In this document: positions 1 to 5,549 of the stretch, one piece after another
Numbering within the stretch: position 1 is the stretch's first letter
How the letters are laid out: the number at the start of each line of letters is the position of its first letter
NCBI GenBank assembly: GCA_021817755.1
Contig: JAKAGC010000138.1
Span: forward strand, 1-8,392
DNA length: 8,392 nucleotides
From: Acidobacteriota bacterium
GTDB lineage: Bacteria > Acidobacteriota > Aminicenantia > UBA2199
Direction: 5' to 3'
Notes under the pieces: generated by a model
What the model was told of the DNA's origin: nothing
The model's input: the letters and a program-made list of their open reading frames with translations, nothing else
Databases searched by the model: none
Position numbers and translations under genes: made by a program

Positions 1-1
1 G

Positions 2-3000
2 TTTGCATTAATAACAACCATATCTGCCGCATTATTTGGCATATATCTTTTTCTTCATTCCAAAGATAAATGGCTCAAACTTGCAACATGGCTCAGAAGC
101 AGCGGAGGTGCCATTTTTCTGTTCGGCTGCCTCGGCTCCGGCGGTGTTCCCGGATTGAAATGGATAGATGATCCCGTCTATGCACTCGGTTTACTCTGTC
201 TCGGTATCGCCGTTAATCTATTCCTTGGATATGCCGGAAAAACACAGGTATTTGCATCCCTTCACGTCGTATTAAGTCTTGCTGCCCTCTCCGTCGCCCC
301 ATCCGCACCCATGACTTTGTATATCGCAGCCCTTGTCTCATTTATCGGAGTTCTCCTAACCTTAAGAGCAAAATGGGAATATCATCTTTTCGTCACTCTT
401 ACTGCTTTCTTTTCTTTTCATTTATACTGGTATATCTCCATGGGACTCCATGACCATTCCAAAATAACACTCGCTTTAAAACTTTCCGGCATAGCCGTTA
501 CCGTTCTCATCGGTATTACAGGTGCATTAATTCATTACAGAAAATTGTATCAAACAAAAGGGTTTGAATCACTTCCCTTCATTGTGCATATGTTGAATGT
601 ATTTTATTTTGCAATCGGTTTAATGTTTTATTCTACCGGCTCCAAATGGAACACAGTTGTGCTTGCAGTCGCCGCAATCGCAACCTTTTTCCTCGCACGT
701 CATGCCAGAACTCTCAATATCAGATGGCTCTATATTACCGATACGTTGATAGCCCAGACAATTACTCTATTTGCCATCTACACATTGACCAGGTGGAAAG
801 TCGATGCATTTGCAATACTCGGTTTTGCCTGGATTGAAACCTTCGTTTTCCTCGTCGTAATGCTTAGAGAAGAAGATTCGTTTCTCAGGAAAGCCGGTTT
901 ATTACTTGAACAATTAATGGCTCTCGCCATTGTAACTGCGCCCCTCTTCTTTCTCGATTTTGGAAATGTCCCCCTTATGAACCGACGAGCCATTATCCTC
1001 GCAGTCGAACTCCTTATTTTTACACTTTTCCATTTTCATATGTTCAAAAACTACGGGGAGGCAATCGACTCCGTTAATGAAATAAAAAACCAATTTTCCA
1101 TTCCCATTTCGTTTAACGGTATCCTTGTAGGTGTTCTTGCATTTACCACATACTTGCATATCTTCCAATATGAATGGGCTCCTTACCCCCTCGCTGTAAT
1201 TGCTATTATCTTGCTTCTTTTACGCTCCCGATATCAAATGAATGGGCTCGCTATCGGTTTGCTTTTAATGACTACCGCAGTTCACATTGTCGGATGGTAT
1301 CAGCTCTATGTGCTCCAAGATAAAAGTATTCCCCATATCATCCTCTACGGTTTACCCTTCTTTTTTATATCCTATACCATTGCCAGAACAGCCAATGTGG
1401 AGGTATTGAAAAAAAACCTCAATTTAATCGGTGCAGGTTTTTTTAGTGTTCATTTCGTATTGTTTACCTTTTTTCTATTCCAGCAATATGTATTCTTTTC
1501 CATTGGATCCAATTGGTATACATTCGGAGTCATGGTAGCAGGAGTAATGCTGTACTTAATCGCCCGCTGGGCCCGTTCATTAAAACTCCGCGGCCTTTAT
1601 ATCACCGATATACTCGTTTCCCAATTTATTATAATTACCGGGATAATCACCCTTAGACTATGGAATTTTAGCAGTGTCGAAATTGCAGGTTGCATCTGGG
1701 GTGAAACCATTCTTTTCCTCCTTCTGATGCTTCGTGAAGAGGATGCCTTCTTGAAAAGAATCGGATTGATTTTTCATCAATTCGCAGGATTCGCATTGCT
1801 TGTGGTGCCCCTCTTTTCACTTGATTTCAATAATCAGAACGTTCTTACCGGAAGTGCTGCCATAATGGCAATCGAACTCGTTGTACTCATTACTTTTCAT
1901 CTCTATTTGTTCAAACGTTATACCGAAAAGCTCGATTCCATAAGCGAGAAATCCTCATCCAATGAAGTATCATTCAATGGAATCCTTACAGGAATATTGG
2001 GGCTTCTCGCTTTTATTTTCGTATTCCAGTTCTACTGGTCCCCATATGCCGCCACTGCCGCAGTCATAATATTACTCTTCCTTCGTGCAAAATTTAACTC
2101 AAACGGAATCGGAATAGGCACAACTATTTTTATGATTGGAGTTTACCTCTTAGGTTGGGTTCACCTGTTTGAACTCAGACAAGTTGGAATGCCCGAAATC
2201 GCTGTTTATGGCCTTCCATTCTTTTTTATTTCGTATGCAGCGTTACGATCTTCTTATGTAGAAACCCTTAAAAAGAGTATTACATCCCTTCCCATCTATT
2301 TATTGACAATTCACCTGATACTTTATACCTACTTACTATTCAATCCGGTGTTACCCTTTATCCCCGGGGTATTGTGGCTCGTTCTGTCTGTGATTTACCT
2401 CGAATGTTCTCTCGGAGTGACAAGGAAATATGCAAACGCCGATGAAGAAACCATAAAAAAAAGTGGTGCCTCAAATAAACACTTAATGTTCTGGGCCCGC
2501 CTTTTTCTTATTATGTTTCTAATTCGCCATATCCTTGTTCATCTCCAAACCGAATCATACCTCGCAGGTTTTAAAACCCGCTTATTGATTGAGATATTTG
2601 CATTAATGATTGCAGGCTATTGGGCTCTAATAAAAAAACCAATCCTTGGACCCAAGCAAGAAAAAGTAGGGCAGTACCCCACTCAATACCTGTTTCCCAT
2701 GATGTGGGAAGTCTTTCTCGGATTTTATCTTTTTACCCTTTTTATGGAAGTATCATCCAACTGGATGCCCCTCGTGTGGGTCATTACATCATTTGTTTTA
2801 ATGGGAGTCGGATATATCCCCCAACTCGAAGTTTCCCGGTTTCGATTTTATTCATTACTCTTTTACTGGGCCGCCGCATTCCATATCGCGTTCATTTCAA
2901 GCTCCCTTCCCACACCCACAAATGCATTTTTGGAAACTGCCTGGGTAAAAGGTCTTATCGGGATTATCATGTTGTACGGGTTTATTATCTTCTTTTATAA

Positions 3001-3388
3001 AAAATCTCCCCTCGAAAATATCATATTTCCACCCCACATAAATGGATTGATAGAATGGATTGAAGGTATTCGGGAAAAAAAGAATCGATGGATTTATTAT
3101 CCTTACTTTCTTTCAATAGCTGTATTTCTGTATTGGACATTCAGCCATTCCCTCCTCACGTTACTTTGGGTCGTAGAAGCCTTTTTTATTTTTGTACTAA
3201 GCATCATCCTCAAAGAGAACCAGTTCCGGTATGTATCCTATCTCGGATTACTCGGATGTCTCGTTCGCCTAATGGTATACGACCTCGGAAGGTCCGGGAC
3301 ATTGACACGAGCCCTTGTCTTTCTTGGGGTAGGCGTTTTAATGCTCATTATGAATACCCTGTACAATAAATTCAAAGAAAGAATGTAA
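2..3388 (+). CDS. Giant polytopic membrane protein, DUF2339-like, 5'-partial
   Basis: The reading frame is open from base 2 to the TAA at 3386-3388, so the gene enters from the left. A TTG at 155 is the first start-like codon, but the 51 upstream codons also encode membrane-type sequence and I do not take it as the start. Residue numbers here count from 155. The protein is almost entirely hydrophobic helices (two dozen or more) joined by short charged loops, so it sits in the inner membrane. The C-terminus (about 1023-1077, with VYDLGRSGTLTRALVFLGVG) resembles the end of DUF2339 predicted membrane proteins. Those often exceed 800 residues and have no established function. Internal duplication is clear: LYITD (192, 481), LREED (237, 526), YGLPFFFISY (398, 685) and LR[AS][KR] (70, 356, 643) recur about 287 residues apart. 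No catalytic motif is visible. The gene is certain; the family is a moderate call. It could be another large membrane family of the same type. Confidence 0.9.
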   Translation, partial: FALITTISAALFGIYLFLHSKDKWLKLATWLRSSGGAIFLFGCLGSGGVPGLKWIDDPVYALGLLCLGIAVNLFLGYAGKTQVFASLHVVLSLAALSVAPSAPMTLYIAALVSFIGVLLTLRAKWEYHLFVTLTAFFSFHLYWYISMGLHDHSKITLALKLSGIAVTVLIGITGALIHYRKLYQTKGFESLPFIVHMLNVFYFAIGLMFYSTGSKWNTVVLAVAAIATFFLARHARTLNIRWLYITDTLIAQTITLFAIYTLTRWKVDAFAILGFAWIETFVFLVVMLREEDSFLRKAGLLLEQLMALAIVTAPLFFLDFGNVPLMNRRAIILAVELLIFTLFHFHMFKNYGEAIDSVNEIKNQFSIPISFNGILVGVLAFTTYLHIFQYEWAPYPLAVIAIILLLLRSRYQMNGLAIGLLLMTTAVHIVGWYQLYVLQDKSIPHIILYGLPFFFISYTIARTANVEVLKKNLNLIGAGFFSVHFVLFTFFLFQQYVFFSIGSNWYTFGVMVAGVMLYLIARWARSLKLRGLYITDILVSQFIIITGIITLRLWNFSSVEIAGCIWGETILFLLLMLREEDAFLKRIGLIFHQFAGFALLVVPLFSLDFNNQNVLTGSAAIMAIELVVLITFHLYLFKRYTEKLDSISEKSSSNEVSFNGILTGILGLLAFIFVFQFYWSPYAATAAVIILLFLRAKFNSNGIGIGTTIFMIGVYLLGWVHLFELRQVGMPEIAVYGLPFFFISYAALRSSYVETLKKSITSLPIYLLTIHLILYTYLLFNPVLPFIPGVLWLVLSVIYLECSLGVTRKYANADEETIKKSGASNKHLMFWARLFLIMFLIRHILVHLQTESYLAGFKTRLLIEIFALMIAGYWALIKKPILGPKQEKVGQYPTQYLFPMMWEVFLGFYLFTLFMEVSSNWMPLVWVITSFVLMGVGYIPQLEVSRFRFYSLLFYWAAAFHIAFISSSLPTPTNAFLETAWVKGLIGIIMLYGFIIFFYKKSPLENIIFPPHINGLIEWIEGIREKKNRWIYYPYFLSIAVFLYWTFSHSLLTLLWVVEAFFIFVLSIILKENQFRYVSYLGLLGCLVRLMVYDLGRSGTLTRALVFLGVGVLMLIMNTLYNKFKERM
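563..2290 (+). repeat. Tandem ~287-codon internal duplication in the membrane protein gene
   Basis: Two full units of about 287-289 codons lie head to tail, roughly 563-1426 and 1427-2290. Aligned landmarks are GSKWN/GSNWY (162, 451), LYITD (192, 481), LREED followed by FL (237, 526), SFNGIL (319, 606) and the identical YGLPFFFISY (398, 685). A half unit precedes them (APMTLY and LRAK at 51-73, matching WAPYPL/LRSR and WSPYAA/LRAK). A half unit follows (HLILYTYLLF at 720, matching HFVLFTFFLF at 433). The nucleotide sequences have diverged clearly, so the duplication is old. Unit edges are approximate because I aligned by eye. Confidence 0.85.
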
Positions 3389-3418
3389 TTTCAAATTTTT
3401 TACCGTTTTCTTTGAAAT
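3371..3418 (+). terminator. AT-rich hairpin region at the end of the membrane protein gene, possible weak terminator
   Basis: A perfect 10-bp inverted repeat pairs 3371-3380 (TTCAAAGAAA) with 3407-3416. A second, overlapping one pairs 3388-3395 (ATTTCAAA) with 3411-3418. They share the right arm and so exclude each other. Both stems are A/T-rich with long loops, and the T-run (3396-3401) lies inside the loop rather than after the stem. A canonical intrinsic terminator is therefore not shown; the function is a guess. Confidence 0.25.
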
Positions 3419-3454
3419 ATGGAATGTTATTCGTTTGTATTTAGCCTCCGGCGG

Positions 3455-3487
3455 CCAGGAGACCCTTTTGGAAAAGGGTCCTCCTGG
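3455..3487. repeat. GC-rich imperfect palindrome (strong hairpin), possible dispersed repeat
   Basis: The left arm 3455-3469 (CCAGGAG-ACCC-TTTT) pairs with the right arm 3472-3487 (AAAA-GGGT-C-CTCCTGG). The only defects are a single unpaired C at 3480 and the GG loop at 3470-3471. That is 15 base pairs, much more GC-rich than the surrounding AT-rich spacer. No U-tract follows (the 3' flank is ACCTCCCTAAAAC), so it is not a textbook intrinsic terminator. The flanks CCTCCGGCGG and ACCTCCC are also C/G-rich. It looks like an intergenic palindromic repeat unit, or a transcript-stabilising or transcript-blocking hairpin. The structure is certain; the role is not. The rest of the 204-base gap (3389-3592) shows no gene, and I found no convincing -35/-10 pair ahead of the protease. 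Confidence 0.65.
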
Positions 3488-3577
3488 ACCTCCCTAAAAC
3501 GTTTATTACATTTCCATGTTAACACTGTAATTTTAGATAGTGCTCTCTCAGGTCTGTGATTACGAAATATATATTTT

Positions 3578-3584
3578 AAGGAAG
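3578..3584 (+). promoter_or_regulatory. Shine-Dalgarno for the M48 protease
   Basis: AAGGAAG ends 8 nt before the ATG at 3593. It fixes the protease start and shows that this organism uses ordinary SD-led initiation. Confidence 0.8.
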
Positions 3585-3592
3585 AATATAAA

Positions 3593-4465
3593 ATGAGTAA
3601 ATTGCGTATTGTATTTTTGATAGTCGTATTATTGCTTGGAACAGGATTAATATTATTATTAATTCAAAAAAAGACAGATGGGCCTCTAAAACCCACAATG
3701 GCTCCCGCATTCGAAACCCTCGGGAAACCCGTCGATACCGTAAATAAAGCGCTTACAAGATCAATGCCCATCGATTCAATGGATGAAAAAAAATATGGTG
3801 AAGCGATTTTGAAAAAAATCCAGTGGATGGCGGACTTGAAATCAGAAGGAGCATCGTTCCTCGATGAAGTAATTTCCCGGTTGTCACAGTTTGCATCAAA
3901 ACCCTTTAAATATACCGTACTCCTGATAGATAATGAAGGGTGGGGACCCAATGCATTCGCATTACCCGGTGGCGTCATTATCGTAACCCGTCCACTACTC
4001 GAGTTGATGGAGAATGATGGAGAAATTGCCTCAATCCTCGCACATGAGATGGGACATATCGAACGCTCACACTGTTTATCCCTCATCCGGTTCGAATTGG
4101 CTGCTAAAAAAATAGGCGTATCAGACCTCGGGCGAATTGCTGATTTTACGATGAATTTCTTTTTAAGAAATACTTACAGTAAAACCCAGGAGAACGAAGC
4201 CGATGAATATGCATTCGAAGTAATAAAAAAATCGAAGTATGATCCATCCGCTGTAGCAGATGCATTCTCCATGTTATTAAATTATACCGGGGAAACCAAA
4301 TCGACAAGGACCAATGTTATCCAGGAGTATCGAATGACCCATCCCTATCTTGCCCTACGCGAAGCAAAATTCAGAGAAGAAGCAAAGGAATGGTGGGCAA
4401 CTCACCAGGATGAAAAAAATAAACGGGTCTCCAACAAAATCAACTTTAAAGAGAATTCGCTTTAG
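3593..4465 (+). CDS. Membrane-anchored M48 family zinc metalloprotease
   Basis: This is a 290-residue protein. Residues 5-24 form one hydrophobic helix after a short basic N-terminus and are followed by KK. No lipobox cysteine is present, so it is probably a signal anchor with the enzyme outside the inner membrane, or an uncleaved or atypical signal peptide. The catalytic domain has NAFALPGG at 120-127, the zinc and catalytic motif HEMGH at 151-155 (H151, E152, H155), the third-ligand region ENEAD at 200-204 (probably E202), YDP at 216-218 and a late THP at 249-251. All are in the order usual for M48 proteases such as LoiP/YggG, BepA and Oma1. Unlike BepA it has no C-terminal TPR domain; its size is close to LoiP. 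Family knowledge suggests envelope-protein quality control by cleaving misfolded membrane or outer-membrane proteins; the substrate here is unknown. It is monocistronic and convergent with mazG. The start is backed by AAGGAAG. Confidence 0.95.
   Translation: MSKLRIVFLIVVLLLGTGLILLLIQKKTDGPLKPTMAPAFETLGKPVDTVNKALTRSMPIDSMDEKKYGEAILKKIQWMADLKSEGASFLDEVISRLSQFASKPFKYTVLLIDNEGWGPNAFALPGGVIIVTRPLLELMENDGEIASILAHEMGHIERSHCLSLIRFELAAKKIGVSDLGRIADFTMNFFLRNTYSKTQENEADEYAFEVIKKSKYDPSAVADAFSMLLNYTGETKSTRTNVIQEYRMTHPYLALREAKFREEAKEWWATHQDEKNKRVSNKINFKENSL
4446..4465. other. Convergent 20-bp overlap of protease and mazG ends within a near-palindrome
   Basis: The protease stop (TAG, 4463-4465) lies inside mazG, and the mazG stop (TAA on the minus strand, 4448-4446) lies inside the protease gene. 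The shared stretch is centred on GAATTC and reads AAAG-A-GAATTC-G-CTTT, a 16-bp inverted repeat with one mismatched pair. Because of this symmetry both proteins end in Asn-Ser-Leu. There is no room for a separate terminator between the genes. Confidence 0.85.
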
Positions 4466-5216
4466 CTTCCTGCCACAGCGCTTCCATTTCTTCGAGAGAA
4501 GCCGAAGCAATGTCTTTCCCTTGCGCTTTCATCTGTTCTTCAATATAACGGAACCGTTTAACAAACCGTTTATTCGTGTTTTTTAATGCGAATTCAGGGT
4601 TAACGTGAGCCAAACGGGCCACATTGGCAACAGCAAAAAGAATATCACCCAGTTCTTCCTCGATACGTTGTTGATTCAGCTCTTTGATCTCTTTTTTCAA
4701 CTCTTCGATTTCTTCTTCGACTTTATCGAGAGCAGGTATCGGATCATTCCAATCGAACCCCACACTCGATGCCTGCTCTGAAATTCGTTTCGCATGAGAT
4801 AAAGCAGGCATTTGATCCGGGTAATCCGATAAAATACTACCATTATCTTTTTGTTTCTTTTTTATTTTTTCCCAATTCTGCCGGACTTCTTCAGCAGTAC
4901 TCACTTTAACGTTTCCAAAAATGTGAGGGTGCCGGTGGATTAGTTTTTCAGTAACAGTTTTAATGACATCTTTAACCGTAAAATTGTTTCTTTCGCGATG
5001 GATCTGAGAGAGAAAAATAATCTGAAGTAAAACATCTCCCAATTCCTCTTTCTGTTTTTGAACAGAACCCATTTCGATCGCTTCAACCAGTTCATGACTT
5101 TCTTCCAGGATGTATTCTCTAAGGGAGAATTCCGTTTGTTTTCTATCCCAGGGGCAACCGTTAATCGGATTTCGCAACTGTTTCATAATTTTTATTAGTT
5201 TATCTAGCTCTTTCAT
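4446..5216 (-). CDS. mazG: Nucleoside triphosphate pyrophosphohydrolase MazG
   Basis: The 256-residue length is close to E. coli MazG (about 263). MazG hydrolyses NTPs and dNTPs to the monophosphate and pyrophosphate in the cytoplasm. It removes abnormal nucleotides and in E. coli also influences (p)ppGpp during starvation. The N-terminal signature NPINGCPWD (16-24) leads into the first MazG domain, with the metal-binding EESHE (38-42) and EELGD (57-61). HRHPHIFG (94-101) follows. The second domain carries EEEIEE (167-172) and EELGD (187-191), so both tandem domains keep their acidic metal ligands. The ATG at 5216 matches the usual N-terminus, with the CPWD motif about 20 residues in, and follows an AGGA about 9-10 nt upstream. 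It is divergent from the DUF1844 operon across 53 bp and convergent with the protease. There is no mazEF toxin pair beside it, which is usual outside enterobacteria. Confidence 0.97.
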   Translation of the reverse strand: MKELDKLIKIMKQLRNPINGCPWDRKQTEFSLREYILEESHELVEAIEMGSVQKQKEELGDVLLQIIFLSQIHRERNNFTVKDVIKTVTEKLIHRHPHIFGNVKVSTAEEVRQNWEKIKKKQKDNGSILSDYPDQMPALSHAKRISEQASSVGFDWNDPIPALDKVEEEIEELKKEIKELNQQRIEEELGDILFAVANVARLAHVNPEFALKNTNKRFVKRFRYIEEQMKAQGKDIASASLEEMEALWQEAKANSL

Positions 5217-5269
5217 CTTGTTTTTTCCTGACAGAAATGTTATATATATATAAATGATAATACTTTTTT
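5217..5269. promoter_or_regulatory. Divergent promoter region between mazG and the DUF1844 operon, with a (TA)6 tract
   Basis: Only 53 bp separate the two divergent starts. Rightward candidates are CTGACA (5228-5233) with TATAAA (5249-5254, 15-nt spacer), or TTGTTT (5218-5223) with TATATA (5241-5246, 17-nt spacer). Leftward, TATAAC (5244-5239 on the minus strand) could be a -10, but no good -35 lies above it. The alternating TA run at 5241-5252 would melt easily and serves both directions. The AGG at 5229-5227 (minus strand) is the mazG ribosome binding site. Individual promoter calls are weak; that this gap must hold at least one promoter follows from the layout. Confidence 0.45.
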
Positions 5270-5548
5270 ATGTGGAGCGCAAGCCCGGACGAAAAGATGA
5301 ATGCTGATATAAAGTCGATAATCGTGTTACTAGCAACCCAGGCAATGATTAATATGGGGGAAATTACCGATCCTCTTTCAAACACAGCAAAATGTGATCA
5401 AAACGGTTCGCTTATGTTTCTTCAATTACTCGACACCCTGGAAGAAAAAACAAGAGGAAATTTAACTCCCGATGAAGCCGCATACCTGGCTAATATAAGA
5501 GAAAACCTGGACAAAGTTTATAATAAGAAATTTTTTACAGGCAACTAA
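5270..5548 (+). CDS. DUF1844 family small protein
   Basis: This protein is 92 residues from the ATG at 5270, or 83 from the in-frame ATG at 5297 (Met10). It matches the DUF1844 pattern: a helix with LLATQAMINMGEITDP (20-35, usually close to LATxALxxLGEIPDP), then LLDTLEEKTRGNLTPDE (53-69), then a final helix ending near 85. DUF1844 proteins are short and uncharacterised; I cannot assign a biochemical role. The start is uncertain. The 5270 ATG has no Shine-Dalgarno and sits only a few bases below the likely rightward promoter. The 5297 ATG has GGA 7 nt upstream and begins just ahead of the conserved domain, so I slightly favour 5297. It is the first gene of the rightward operon. The next ATG begins one base after its TAA, so downstream translation is probably coupled. 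Confidence 0.87.
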   Translation: MWSASPDEKMNADIKSIIVLLATQAMINMGEITDPLSNTAKCDQNGSLMFLQLLDTLEEKTRGNLTPDEAAYLANIRENLDKVYNKKFFTGN

Positions 5549-5549
5549 A

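Noticed and set aside
155..157. TTG at 155 as the true start of the large membrane protein
   Set aside because: The frame stays open to base 2 with membrane-type sequence, and no Shine-Dalgarno precedes the TTG.
646..1168. Open frames on both strands inside the large membrane protein gene (646-837 +, 778-993 -, 914-1168 -)
   Set aside because: They lie wholly within the long repeat-bearing frame, have no recognisable domains or ribosome sites, and are shadows of it.
563..2290. Large internal repeat as a mobile element or assembly artefact
   Set aside because: The copies have diverged at the nucleotide level while keeping protein motifs, which fits an old gene-internal duplication rather than a recent insertion or misassembly.
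2620..3369. Open frames 2620-3000 and 3088-3369 (+)
   Set aside because: They are out of frame inside the DUF2339-like gene, have unnatural composition, and overlap its conserved C-terminal motif.
3664..4086. 140-codon minus-strand frame opposite the M48 protease
   Set aside because: It is antisense to the conserved PGG and HExxH region and has no domain or start signal of its own.
4350..4586. 78-codon plus-strand frame across the protease/mazG junction
   Set aside because: It overlaps two well-supported genes and its product shows no recognisable features.
4446..5216. mazG as part of a toxin-antitoxin or phage-defence locus
   Set aside because: Its neighbours are a protease and a DUF1844 gene. 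The protein is the full two-domain housekeeping form and no toxin gene is adjacent.
5200..5385. 61-codon minus-strand frame over the mazG start and DUF1844
   Set aside because: It runs through the divergent promoter region and both confirmed genes, with no supporting signal.
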